From Effrenium voratum (Eukaryota; Sar; Dinophyceae; Suessiales; Symbiodiniaceae), in the NCBI GenBank assembly GCA_963377175.1, contig CAUJNA010002902.1, positions 788,807 to 852,806 on the forward strand: a DNA stretch of 64,000 nucleotides. Direction: 5' to 3'. The first letter of the stretch is position 1, and the number at the start of each line of letters is the position of its first letter. The position numbers were made by a program, and so were the translations under genes. A model generated the notes under the pieces. That model was not told the origin of the DNA. It was given only the letters and a program-made list of their open reading frames with translations, and made no database searches. This document shows positions 11,266 through 24,600 of this stretch, piece by piece.

Positions 11266-14200
11266 TTAGCCACGCTTGGCCCAATCGAAGCTTGCCGCCT
11301 GCACGGAGGACTCGCCAGTGTAGCCCAGCTTCTCCTTCCAGCCAGGGTAGATCTGGTCGGCGTCCTTCTGGAAGGTCAGGAACGCACCCTTGATCTCCTC
11401 GTGGGTCTTGGCGAACTCAATCACGCCGTCACTCAGGCTGATGTTGCCATACTGGCCCGACTTCCATGCCTTCCAGGCATCCTCGCCCTGACGGCAAGAG
11501 ATGGCACCAATCTTGGGGCCGTCCTTGTGGCCGAAGGCGCCACCGCCTGCGGTCAGGATCACGTTGGAGTGGCTCAGATTCTCGAAGAACGCCGGCAATC
11601 GCAGCGCATTCATGCCGCCCGAGATGATGGGCGTGGTCTGCTTCATGCCCTGCCACTCCTGGCGGTAGTATGGGCCATCCGCCTCGTCGTCCTGCAGCAT
11701 GAAGGCAATGTTCTTGTCTGATGCATCGCCCTCCATCTTGCCGAAGCTCATGGTGCCAACGTGGATGCCGGACGCGCCGATGACTCGCGAGATCTTGGTG
11801 TGCACGAAGGCAGTGTAGCCTCGCTGGGTCTGGGGGCTGGTCACTGAGCCATGGCCGGCACGGTGGTAGTGCAGGAACTGTTTGGGGAAGTTGCGCCTGC
11901 AGCAGGTTACCGCAGTGCCGCCCGCAACGTAGCCGTCCACCAGGAAGGCGCAGTTCTCAGACAAAGGACCGAACTGAGACAGGATGTACTTGCCTCGGGC
12001 AATCATCTCATTCGGATCATCCGCAGTGATGTTGGCGGAGAAGAGCTTGAAGCTGCCGGTCTCCTTGATGGCCGCCCTCATGGCCTTCACCACCTCAGGG
12101 ATGCACTCGTTCATCTGGCAGAACACCTGGTTGCCCTGCGGCTCATCGTTCTTGATGAAGTCACCACCCTGCCAGAAAGAGTAGCACGCCTCACCGAACG
12201 GCTTCGGCTGCAGGCCCAGCTTGGGCTTGATGATGGTGCCCACCACAAGACCCCCGTTGGTCGTGCCACGGCCCAGGATGCGCCACATGTCCTGCACGTT
12301 CACAGACGGTCCATCGTACAGACGCAGGAACGCAGGGGGCAGGTAGAAGTCGTAGATCTTGCCGTACTCGACATCACCCATGCCTGCAGCCATGCACACT
12401 TCAAGCATCTGCTTCACTCAGCTCTCTCAACAGCGAACACCTGCAATTAGGACCGTGATTTGGCCGTTCAAGGAATTATGACATCTAGGCAACCAAGCTG
12501 CCCTGATTGTTGCCGATGGCCAGGGTCAAGAAGGAGCACATCATGCCGCGGCCATCAGTGATGTTGCGATCGAACAGCAAGTTCGGGTACGCAATCTTCA
12601 TCTCCTCATTGTCTGGGTCGATGTAGTACACCAGGGCATCCACCGACTTTGTGAAGTCGTCAGTGGTGCACACGTTCACGTTGGTGCCTGTGGAGGACTC
12701 CGCGGCAAAGTGGGCAGCCGTAGCCAAATAGTCATAGCCGGCCTTGGGCTTCATGATGTAGGCCACCAGCACGTGCTTGCCGTTCCTTTGCTAAACATGT
12801 TACACAGCCACGCACCACCTATTCACAAATTCTCACGGCAAACTATGCCAAATGGCGAATCAAACTAAATGCGATTGAGCACTCTCGCACTGCAGCCAAG
12901 TCAGCTAAGTCTCTTGATCAGAGTCGCCTCATCCAGGGACAAATCAGCATAGCGGCTGGACTGGTCCAAAGCCTGGCGCGTCACCGAGCTCTCCTTCTTG
13001 GACGGGGCCACACTGGCACCCACAAAGGCCGCCGCCGACGCGCGCTTGGCCCAGTCGAAGCTTGCCGCCTGCACGGAGGACTCACCAGTGTAGCCCAGCT
13101 TCTCCTTCCAGCCAGGGTAGATCTGGTCAGCGTCCTTCTGGAAGGTCAGGAACGCACCCTTGATCTCCTCGTGGGTCTTGGCGAACTCAATCACGCCGTC
13201 ACTCAGGCTGATGTTGCCGTACTGGCCCGACTTCCATGCCTTCCAGGCATCCTCGCCCTGACGGCAAGAGATGGCACCAATCTTGGGGCCGTCCTTGTGG
13301 CCGAAGGCGCCACCGCCTGCGGTCAGGATCACGTTCGAGTGGCTCAGATTCTCGAAGAACGCCGGCAGTCGCAACGCGTTCATGCCGCCCGAGATGATGG
13401 GCGTGGTCTGCTTCATGCCCTGCCACTCCTGGCGGTAGTAAGGACCATCCGCCTCGTCGTCCTGCAGCATGAACGCAATGTTCTTGTCTGATGCATCGCC
13501 CTCCATCTTGCCGAAGCTCATGGTGCCCACGTGGATGCCAGACGCGCCGATGACTCGCGAGATCTTGGTGTGCACGAAGGCAGTGTAGCCTCGCTGGGTC
13601 TGGGGGCTGGTCACTGAGCCGTGGCCGGCACGGTGGTAGTGCAGGAACTGCTTGGGGAAGTTGCGCCTGCAGCAGGTTACCGCAGTGCCGCCCGCAACGT
13701 AGCCGTCCACCAGGAAGGCGCAGTTCTCAGACAAAGGACCGAACTGAGACAGGATGTACTTGCCTCGGGCAATCATCTCATTCGGGTCATCCGCAGTGAT
13801 GTTGGCGGAGAAGAGCTTGAAGCTGCCGGTCTCCTTGATGGCCGCCCTCATGGCCTTCACCACCTCGGGGATGCACTCGTTCATCTGGCAGAACACCTGG
13901 TTGCCCTGCGGCTCATCGTTCTTGATGAAGTCACCGCCCTGCCAGAAAGAGTAGCACGCCTCACCGAACGGCTTCGGCTGCAGGCCTAGCTTGGGCTTGA
14001 TGATGGTGCCCACCACAAGACCGCCGTTGGTCGTGCCACGGCCCAGGATGCGCCACATGTCCTGCACGTTCACAGACGGTCCATCGTACAGACGCAAGAA
14101 CGCAGGGGGCAGGTAGAAGTCGTAGATCTTGCCGTACTCGACATCACCCATGCCTGCAGCCATGCACAAGCATCTGCTTCACTCAGCTCTCTCAACAGCG

Positions 14201-17200
14201 AACACCTGCAATTAGGACCGTGATTTGGCCGTTCAAGGAACTATGACATCTAGGCAACCAAGCTGCCCTGATTGTTGCCGATGGCCAGGGTCAAGAAGGA
14301 GCACATCATGCCGCGGCCATCAGTGATGTTGCGATCGAACAGCAAGTTCGGGTACGCAATCTTCATCTCCTCATTGTCAGGATCGATGTAGTACACCAGG
14401 GCATCCACCGACTTTGTGAAGTCATCGGTGGTGCACACGTTCACATTGGTGCCCGTGGAGGACTCCGCAGCAAAGTGGGCAGCCGTAGCCAAATAGTCAT
14501 AGCCGGCCTTGGGCTTCATGATGTAGGCCACCAGCACGTGCTTGCCGTTCCTTTGCCAAACATGTTACACAGCCAAGCACCACCTATTCACAAATTCTCA
14601 CGGCAAACTATGCCAAATGAGGAATCAAACTAAATGCGATTGAGCACTCTCGCACTGCAGCCAAGTCAGCTAAGTCTCTTGATCAGAGTCGCCTCATCCA
14701 GGGACAAATCAGCATAGCGGCTGGACTGGTCCAAAGCCTGGCGCGTCACCGAGCTCTCCTTCTTGGACGGGGCCACACTGGCACCCACAAAGGCCGCCGC
14801 CGACGCGCGCTTGGCCCAGTCGAAGCTTGCCGCCTGCACGGAGGACTCACCAGTGTAGCCCAGCTTCTCCTTCCAGCCAGGGTAGATCTGGTCAGCGTCC
14901 TTCTGGAAGGTCAGGAACGCACCCTTGATCTCCTCGTGGGTCTTGGCGAACTCAATCACGCCGTCACTCAGGCTGATGTTGCCGTACTGGCCCGACTTCC
15001 ATGCCTTCCAGGCATCCTCGCCCTGACGGCAAGAGATGGCACCAATCTTGGGGCCGTCCTTGTGGCCGAAGGCGCCACCGCCTGCGGTCAGGATCACGTT
15101 GGAGTGGCTCAGATTCTCGAAGAACGCCGGCAGTCGCAACGCGTTCATGCCGCCCGAGATGATGGGCGTGGTCTGCTTCATGCCCTGCCACTCCTGGCGG
15201 TAGTAAGGACCATCCGCCTCGTCGTCCTGCAGCATGAACGCAATGTTCTTGTCTGATGCATCGCCCTCCATCTTGCCGAAGCTCATGGTGCCCACGTGGA
15301 TGCCAGACGCGCCGATGACTCGCGAGATCTTGGTGTGCACGAAGGCAGTGTAGCCTCGCTGGGTCTGGGGGCTGGTCACTGAGCCGTGGCCGGCACGGTG
15401 GTAGTGCAGGAACTGCTTGGGGAAGTTGCGCCTGCAGCAGGTTACCGCAGTGCCGCCCGCAACGTAGCCGTCCACCAGGAAGGCGCAGTTCTCAGACAAA
15501 GGACCGAACTGAGACAGGATGTACTTGCCTCGGGCAATCATCTCATTCGGGTCATCCGCAGTGATGTTGGCGGAGAAGAGCTTGAAGCTGCCGGTCTCCT
15601 TGATGGCCGCCCTCATGGCCTTCACCACCTCGGGGATGCACTCGTTCATCTGGCAGAACACCTGGTTGCCCTGCGGCTCGTCGTTCTTGATGAAGTCACC
15701 GCCCTGCCAGAAGGAGTAGCACGCCTCACCGAACGGCTTCGGCTGCAGGCCCAGCTTGGGCTTGATGATGGTGCCCACCACAAGACCCCCGTTGGTCGTG
15801 CCACGGCCCAGGATGCGCCACATGTCCTGCACGTTCACAGACGGTCCATCGTACAGACGCAGGAACGCAGGGGGCAGGTAGAAGTCGTAGATCTTGCCGT
15901 ACTCGACATCACCCATGCCTGCAGCCATGCACACTTCAAGCATCTGCTTCACTCAGCTCTCTCAACAGCGAACACCTGCAATTAGGACCGTGATTTGGCC
16001 GTTCGAGGAACTATGACATCTAAACAACCAAGCTGCCCTGATTATTGCCGATGGCCAGGGTCAGGAAGGAGCACATCATGCCGCGGCCATCAGTGATATT
16101 GCGGTCGAACAGCAGGTTCGGGTACGCAATCTTCATCTCCTCATTGTCAGGATCGATGTAGTACACCAGGGCATCCACCGACTTTGTGAAGTCATCGGTG
16201 GTGCACACGTTCACATTGGTGCCCGTGGAGGACTCAGCAGCAAAGTGCGCAGCCGTGGCCAAGTAGTCGTAGCCGGCCTTGGGCTTCATGATGTAGGCCA
16301 CCAGCACGTGCTTGCCGTTCCTCATTTCGCACATTCCCATCAAACGCAGCACCGTTTTGCTCGCTCTACCTGCAGCAAAGTCTCTTGATCAGGGTCGCCT
16401 CATCCAGGGAGAGGTCTGCATAGCGGCTGGACTGGTCCAGGGCGCGACGGGTGACGGCGCTCTCCTGCCAGGGTTTCACACTGCTCGCAAGTGTTGCCCC
16501 AACCTTGAGTTCTTTATCAGAGCAGGGTTTAAGAAATGCTGCCCTGCAGCATGGTAAGTGGCAGGTGCCTGTAAACCTTCGTAATTTCCTTGTTGGTTTT
16601 GAATAGAACAGCAACGCCCCGCTCATTTGCTCGTCCCTTAAGCCAGCCAATGATAGGATGATTGCCTTGGAGCTGGCCCTTCTGGCCCCCTGGCAGTCAT
16701 TTTACGGATGATAAAGGCTTACAAGCGCCCTGTGCGCAGTGGCCAAGGATTTCGACAAACCCGAGAAGTGAACATCGGGGCCCGGATTTCGACGGACCGG
16801 GATCACCTGGGGTGAGCAAACCTCACATCTTCGCTGCCCAGCCGTAAGTCTCCTTGACTTGGACACTGGGCAGGCCGGAAGTGCGCGACCGGCCTACAGA
16901 CAAAGTGGAAAGGGGCGATGCCCCTTTTGAACCCTTGCTCCGCGCTCGCGGCAGGAAGCGAACGCCTGGATTGCGCCACACCCCCATCACATAAGCAGCG
17001 CCCAAAACCCGTTGACTTTGGGCTTTTCTCAACATTTTCTTGATGTTACGTCAAGCCTATATCCGTAAACCACTTGAAAGCATATATATACAGAAGAACC
17101 AGCTGTTAAAGTTTGGAATGGCCAACAGGGGTTTTTGGGCGCTGCTCACATTTGCAGGCAGGCCTGTTCGCTGGGCAGCGACCGCCGCAGCAGCCACCGC

Positions 17201-17781
17201 ACCCCCGCAGGCAATAGCCGGTAAGGCGCTGGAGGATGGGGTGCTCTGAGCCTGCCACATGGTAGCGGATCCATGTTGGCTTGAAGGTCAAGCAAGGGTC
17301 TAAGTCGCTTTGCCTGAGACAACCCTTCCAACGAACTCACGGAAACAATCCTCATCCCACTGGATCATGTCAACGTCTCCGCCTGCGCCATGGCTGCATT
17401 GGAGCCGCGAAGGCTCGGCGCTGCAGGCGTGGGCGCCACAAAGGCATCAGCGGCGGCGTTCAGCAGCGCCATGCCACCTGGCAACTTGGGCAACTCAGCG
17501 GATCCAACCACAACTGGCAGGGGAAAAACGAGCTTCCTTGTTTGCGTGAGGTAGTGGATGTTTTTAGGTAAAGCCCCCCTAGAAAAACAATGAAAAGCCA
17601 CTGCAACATTACGGCCATGAGAAACAGCTCTCAGGAATGCAGGGAAGAAAGGACAAGCGGCCCGGTGCCATGGGAAAGCATCCCACGGCCGCCGCGTTCC
17701 ACCCCACCGAAGAAGAAAAAAATAATGGCCGGGCGCACCGGCCGCCGCGCTGGCCACCGCCAGCTTGGAGCTGCGTGCCAT
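11266..17781 (-). CDS. rbcII: Form II RuBisCO polyprotein, gene 2 (three large-subunit units)
   Basis: Same product and exon plan as the neighbouring genes. Exons, minus strand: 17739-17781, 17383-17477, 17164-17245 (or to 17251), 16385-16464, 16037-16320, 14679-15918, 14267-14550, 12914-14153, 12502-12785, 11266-12383. The leader before the first unit reads ESAVTRRAL and the spacers between units end SSVTRQAL; spacers carry APSKKE where genes 1 and 3 have APAKKE. The last unit ends KRG-stop. The intron before the first NGKH is only 64 bp (16321-16384), about half of its counterparts. Introns of the second and third units are almost the same in length and sequence, and differ from those of genes 1 and 3. 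All form II catalytic motifs are intact in all three units. Confidence 0.93.
17164..17781 (-). CDS. Plastid-targeting presequence exons of RuBisCO gene 2
   Basis: Exon 1 (17739-17781) gives [15 protein letters not shown] with a G|GT donor. Exon 2 (17383-17477) follows GCCAG and continues [19 protein letters not shown], completing a signal peptide plus FVAP motif; it ends CAG|GC in phase 0. Exon 3 starts at 17245 or 17251 and ends at 17164 with ACAG|GC; it encodes [18 protein letters not shown], the hydrophobic segment. The positions of splice sites agree with genes 1 and 3 although the residues have diverged far more than in the enzyme. Confidence 0.72.
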
Positions 17782-18639
17782 GGCACGGGAGGCTCTGGGA
17801 GGGCCGAAAATTGGGTTCAGGAGAAAGTCCTGCGAGCCGAAGAACGGCCGACGCGCCCACGGCCGACGCACTGAAGCAGGCAGAGGGTACAAACGGACAA
17901 GAGTCGCATAAGCAACGCGGGCATTCCCATGTCTTCCGTGCAAAGGCTGGCAGACGCATGGCTCCTTGGCACTCCGCGCTGTCTGTTTCTCCGCAAAAAT
18001 GTCCGGGGCTTGAGCCCTGTCAGATCCCGAGCTTCAAGCTGGAGAAAGCAGCTAGAGCGTCTAAATGCGCTAGAATGAACACGTGGAGAAAGGTCTTTGA
18101 GTATGCTTCTGGATGCAAGCTGACGTGTTCATGCATTGAGGCATCATGAGTGCCGCACGCTAGCTTGGAAGCCTGACAAGGAAAAAAGGCAAATTCCTTG
18201 GTGAGCTCCATGTAGTGCTAGGTATCAGCCTTTGGGGTGCAGGATTCCAAGACAAAGGCTTACGCCCAAAACTGATATCTAGAGTTTGCTTTGGATGCCC
18301 CATCTGTGAATTCAACCTAGTGGAGTAGAGTGAACTAAACGAGTCAGTGAGAGCATCCAAACTGTGGTCTAGACTTGGGCGCGCCGCCTGCAACTTCGAC
18401 TACACAGCAAGCCTTGTGGGCACCGCATAGCTGCGACGCAACGAGCCAGCATCGCCATTCACCTGATGTGCAAAACTGCAATGGTTCAGTTCGAACATCT
18501 GTCCGAAAGTGATCAAGTGCAAAAGCAAGCAAAGACAACATGCAAAAACAACAAGAATGCTGCCTCTGCAATTAGGCGGCAACCCATTGCAGCTGACGAC
18601 ACTGCCTGAAGCAGAAAAACCGTCCCGGATCCTGGCCAA
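17782..18639. other. Spacer between RuBisCO genes 2 and 3
   Basis: Holds the 3' region of gene 3 and the 5' region of gene 2. I see no gene, no strong promoter element and no repeat shared with the spacer between genes 1 and 2, so only the coding part of the array is kept similar. Confidence 0.5.
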
Positions 18640-21600
18640 TCATGCGCGCTTGGCCCAGTCGAAGCTTGCCGCCTGCACGGAGGACTCACCAGTGTAGCCC
18701 AGCTTCTCCTTCCAGCCAGGGTAGATCTGGTCGGCGTCCTTCTGGAAGGTCAGGAACGCACCCTTGATCTCCTCGTGGGTCTTGGCAAACTCGATCACGC
18801 CGTCGCTCAGGCTGATGTTGCCGTACTGTCCCGACTTCCATGCCTTCCAGGCATCCTCGCCCTGACGGCAGGAGATGGCACCAATCTTGGGGCCGTCCTT
18901 GTGGCCGAAGGCGCCGCCGCCTGCGGTCAGGATCACGTTGGAGTGGCTCAGATTCTCGAAGAACGCCGGCAACCGCAGCGCATTCATGCCGCCCGAGATG
19001 ATGGGCGTGGTCTGCTTCATGCCCTGCCACTCCTGGCGGTAGTACGGCCCATCCGCCTCGTCGTCCTGCAGCATGAAGGCAATGTTCTTGTCCGACGCAT
19101 CGCCCTCCATCTTGCCGAAGCTCATGGTGCCAACGTGGATGCCGGATGCGCCGATGACTCGCGAGATCTTGGTGTGCACAAAGGCAGTGTAGCCTCGCTG
19201 GGTCTGGGGGCTGGTCACTGAGCCGTGGCCGGCGCGGTGGTAGTGCAGGAACTGCTTGGGGAAGTTGCGCCTGCAGCAAGTCACCGCAGTGCCGCCTGCA
19301 ACGTAGCCATCCACCAGGAAGGCGCAGTTCTCAGACAAAGGACCGAACTGAGACAGGATGTACTTGCCGCGGGCAATCATCTCGTTCGGGTCATCTGCAG
19401 TGATGTTGGCGGAGAAGAGCTTGAAGCTGCCAGTCTCCTTGATGGCCGCCCTCATGGCCTTCACCACCTCAGGGATGCACTCGTTCATCTGGCAGAACAC
19501 CTGGTTTCCCTGGGGCTCATCGTTCTTGATGAAGTCACCACCTTGCCAGAAGGAGTAGCACGCCTCACCGAACGGCTTCGGCTGCAGGCCCAGCTTGGGC
19601 TTGATGATGGTGCCCACCACAAGACCGCCGTTGGTCGTGCCACGGCCCAGGATGCGCCACATGTCCTGCACGTTCACGGACGGTCCATCGTACAGCCTCA
19701 GGAACGCAGGAGGGAGGTAGAAGTCGTAGATCTTGCCGTACTCTACATCGCCCATGCCTGTGCATTTTCAGCATTGCAAAAAAAAAAAAAAAAACGACAG
19801 CCACCAACTGCCATAAGCAGCATGATGTTGCTGTTCAAGAATTTACAACATCTGGACAACCAAGCTGCCCTGATTGTTGCCGATGGCCAGGGTCAAGAAG
19901 GAGCACATCATGCCGCGGCCATCAGTGATGTTGCGGTCGAACAGCAGGTTCGGGTACGCAATCTTCATCTCCTCGTTGTCAGGATCGATGTAGTACACCA
20001 GGGCATCCACCGACTTGGTGAAGTCATCGGTGGTGCACACATTCACGTTGGTGCCAGTGGAGGACTCAGCAGCAAAGTGAGCAGCGGTAGCCAAGTAGTC
20101 GTAGCCTGCCTTGGGCTTCATGATGTAGGCCACCAACACGTGCTTGCCGTTCCTTTCTGCACCCGCGTCACACTGCCAATCGGCAACAATTCACACAATC
20201 AAAACAGAATGCAAAATGAGAGATCAGACGAAACACGATTGAGCACTCTCACACTTCAGCCAAGTCAGCTAAGTCTCTTGATCAGAGTCGCCTCATCCAG
20301 GGACAAATCAGCATAACGGCTGGACTGGTCCAAAGCCTGTCGCGTCACCGAGCTCTCCTTCTTGGCCGGGGCCACGCTGGCACCCACAAAGGCCGCCGCC
20401 GACGCGCGCTTGGCCCAGTCGAAGCTTGCCGCCTGCACGGAGGACTCACCAGTGTAGCCCAGCTTCTCCTTCCAGCCAGGATAGATCTGGTCGGCGTCCT
20501 TCTGGAAGGTCAGGAACGCACCCTTGATCTCCTCGTGGGTCTTGGCAAACTCGATCACGCCGTCGCTCAGGCTGATGTTGCCATACTGGCCCGACTTCCA
20601 TGCCTTCCAGGCATCCTCGCCCTGACGGCAAGAGATGGCACCAATCTTGGGGCCGTCCTTGTGGCCGAAGGCGCCACCGCCTGCGGTCAGGATCACGTTG
20701 GAGTGGCTCAGATTCTCGAAGAACGCCGGCAATCGCAGCGCATTCATGCCGCCCGAGATGATGGGCGTGGTCTGCTTCATGCCCTGCCACTCCTGGCGGT
20801 AGTACGGCCCATCCGCCTCGTCGTCCTGCAGCATGAAAGCAATGTTCTTGTCCGACGCATCGCCCTCCATCTTGCCGAAGCTCATGGTGCCAACGTGGAT
20901 GCCGGATGCGCCGATGACTCGCGAGATCTTGGTGTGCACGAAGGCAGTGTAGCCTCGCTGGGTCTGGGGGCTGGTCACTGAGCCGTGGCCGGCGCGGTGG
21001 TAGTGCAGGAACTGCTTGGGGAAGTTGCGCCTGCAGCAGGTCACCGCAGTGCCGCCTGCCACGTAGCCGTCCACCAGGAAGGCGCAGTTCTCAGACAAAG
21101 GACCGAACTGAGACAGGATGTACTTGCCGCGGGCAATCATCTCGTTCGGGTCATCTGCAGTGATGTTGGCGGAGAAGAGCTTGAAGCTGCCAGTCTCCTT
21201 GATGGCCGCCCTCATGGCCTTCACCACCTCAGGGATGCACTCGTTCATCTGGCAGAACACCTGGTTTCCCTGGGGCTCATCGTTCTTGATGAAGTCACCA
21301 CCTTGCCAGAAGGAGTAGCACGCCTCACCGAACGGCTTCGGCTGCAGGCCCAGCTTGGGCTTGATGATGGTGCCCACCACCAGGCCGCCGTTGGTCGTGC
21401 CACGGCCCAGGATGCGCCACATGTCCTGCACGTTCACGGACGGTCCATCGTACAGCCTCAGGAACGCAGGAGGGAGGTAGAAGTCGTAGATCTTGCCGTA
21501 CTCTACATCGCCCATGCCTGTGCATTTTCAGCATTGCAAAACAAAAAAAACAAAACAAACACAAAAAAAACGACAGCCACCAACTGCCATAAGCAGCATG

Positions 21601-24600
21601 ATGTTGCTGTTCAAGAATTTACAACATCTGCGCAACCAAGCTGCCCTGATTGTTGCCGATGGCCAGGGTCAAGAAGGAGCACATCATGCCGCGGCCATCA
21701 GTGATGTTGCGGTCGAACAGCAGGTTCGGGTACGCAATCTTCATCTCCTCGTTGTCAGGATCGATGTAGTACACCAGGGCATCCACCGACTTGGTGAAGT
21801 CATCGGTGGTGCACACATTCACGTTGGTGCCAGTGGAGGACTCAGCAGCAAAGTGAGCAGCGGTAGCCAAGTAGTCGTAGCCTGCCTTGGGCTTCATGAT
21901 GTAGGCCACCAACACGTGCTTGCCGTTCCTTTTCTGCACCCGCATCACACTGCCAATCGGCAACAATTCACACAGTCAAAACAGAATGCAAAATGAGAGA
22001 GCAGACGAAACACGATTGGGCACTCTCGCACTTCAGCCAAGTCAGCTAAGTCTCTTGATCAGAGTCGCCTCATCCAGGGACAAATCAGCATAACGGCTGG
22101 ACTGGTCCAAAGCCTGTCGCGTCACCGAGCTCTCCTTCTTGGCCGGGGCCACGCTAGCACCCACAAAGGCCGCCGCCGACGCGCGCTTGGCCCAGTCGAA
22201 GCTTGCCGCCTGCACGGAGGACTCACCAGTGTAGCCCAGCTTCTCCTTCCAGCCAGGATAGATCTGGTCGGCGTCCTTCTGGAAGGTCAGGAACGCACCC
22301 TTGATCTCCTCGTGGGTCTTGGCAAACTCGATCACGCCGTCACTCAGGCTGATGTTGCCATACTGGCCCGACTTCCATGCCTTCCAGGCATCCTCGCCCT
22401 GACGGCAAGAGATGGCACCAATCTTGGGGCCGTCCTTGTGGCCGAAGGCGCCACCGCCTGCGGTCAGGATCACGTTGGAGTGGCTCAGATTCTCGAAGAA
22501 CGCCGGCAACCGCAGCGCGTTCATGCCGCCCGAGATGATGGGCGTGGTCTGCTTCATGCCCTGCCACTCCTGGCGGTAGTACGGCCCATCCGCCTCGTCG
22601 TCCTGCAGCATGAAAGCAATGTTCTTGTCCGACGCATCGCCCTCCATCTTGCCGAAGCTCATGGTGCCAACGTGGATGCCGGATGCGCCGATGACTCGCG
22701 AGATCTTGGTGTGCACGAAGGCAGTGTAGCCTCGCTGGGTCTGGGGGCTGGTCACTGAGCCGTGGCCGGCGCGGTGGTAGTGCAGGAACTGCTTGGGGAA
22801 GTTGCGCCTGCAGCAAGTCACCGCAGTGCCGCCTGCCACGTAGCCGTCCACCAGGAAGGCGCAGTTCTCAGACAAAGGACCGAACTGAGACAGGATGTAC
22901 TTGCCGCGGGCAATCATCTCGTTCGGGTCATCTGCAGTGATGTTGGCGGAGAAGAGCTTGAAGCTGCCAGTCTCCTTGATGGCCGCCCTCATGGCCTTCA
23001 CCACCTCAGGGATGCACTCGTTCATCTGGCAGAACACCTGGTTTCCCTGGGGCTCATCGTTCTTGATGAAGTCACCACCTTGCCAGAAGGAGTAGCACGC
23101 CTCACCGAACGGCTTCGGTTGCAGGCCCAGCTTGGGCTTGATGATGGTGCCCACCACCAGGCCACCGTTGGTCGTACCACGGCCCAGGATGCGCCACATG
23201 TCCTGCACGTTCACGGACGGTCCATCGTACAGCCTCAGGAACGCAGGAGGGAGGTAGAAGTCGTAGATCTTGCCGTACTCTACATCGCCCATGCCTGTGC
23301 ATTTTCAGCATTGCAAAACAAAAAAAACAAAACAAACACAAAAAAAAACGACAGCCACCAACTGCCATAAGCAGCATGATGTTGCTGTTCAAGAATTTAC
23401 AACATCTGCGCAACCAAGCTGCCCTGATTGTTGCCGATGGCCAGGGTCAGGAAGGAGCACATCATGCCGCGGCCATCAGTGATGTTGCGGTCGAACAGCA
23501 AGTTCGGGTACGCAATCTTCATCTCCTCGTTGTCAGGATCGATGTAGTACACCAGGGCATCCACCGACTTGGTGAAGTCATCGGTGGTGCACACATTCAC
23601 GTTGGTGCCGGTGGAGGACTCAGCAGCAAAGTGAGCAGCGGTAGCCAAGTAGTCGTAGCCTGCCTTGGGCTTCATGATGTAGGCCACCAACACGTGCTTG
23701 CCGTTCCTTTCTGCACCCGCGTCACACTGCCAATCGGCAACAATTCACACAATCAAAACAGAATGGAATGCAAAATGAGAGATCAGACGAAACACGATTG
23801 AGCACTCTCACACTTCAGCCAAGTCAGCTAAGTCTCTTGATCAGAGTCGCCTCATCCAGGGACAAATCAGCATAGCGGCTGGACTGGTCCAAAGCCCGAC
23901 GCGTCACAGCGCTGTCCTGCCATGTTTCATTGCTGAAATGCAAGCCACTGGACTGCTGGGAACCGTGAAAGACCTGTTGGCTGCCAGCGAGGATGACAAA
24001 AAACATATGGGGAAGTTGTCACCCAGTAAGGCGACATCTGCGGACCCGCGTGATCGCAAGTGGCCGCTCGGAGAAAAACAGAGTCACCCAGTACGGCGAC
24101 ATCCTGAAGTTTAGCCTCCAAACCTGCACTTTCATGGACGCAGCCAAAAAAAAACTTCTGGGCCAAAGTCAGCACAACCCTTCAGCTCCCCTGCCCCTCG
24201 CCAAGTCCCTCCTTTACCTGGACGGTGGTCGGGATGCGCGCTCCCTGCCGTGGGCGACCTGGAAAACGACAAGCTTGACGATGCGTCTTGTGGATTTGGA
24301 AAATCCAAGGAATTTCACATCCTGTGATCACGTCCATTCCGTACCGTACCCTTCCCTTCCGCGGGGCCTGTGAAGTGCCATCAGGTAGAAAAAACAAATT
24401 CATCACGCCAAAAGAGCCACATGCCGCCCTGGTTGGTAAGCAAGCACCTGAGCATGATCAAACATTCCTCGTCCACATTCTTTTCTACTTCGTTCATCTG
24501 ACCTGACCCCTTGCAAATTTCCAAGCGACCTTTTAAGCCTTAATCCCTGGAGCCAACAGTCGGACCCTGCAAACCGCCAATCAGCAATTGAGCTTCCCTT

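Noticed and set aside
3418..23413. Long plus-strand open frames opposite every RuBisCO unit (up to about 360 residues, MGLGELNHA type)
   Set aside because: They are shadows of the GC-rich codon use of the real gene, repeat with each unit and have no independent conservation.
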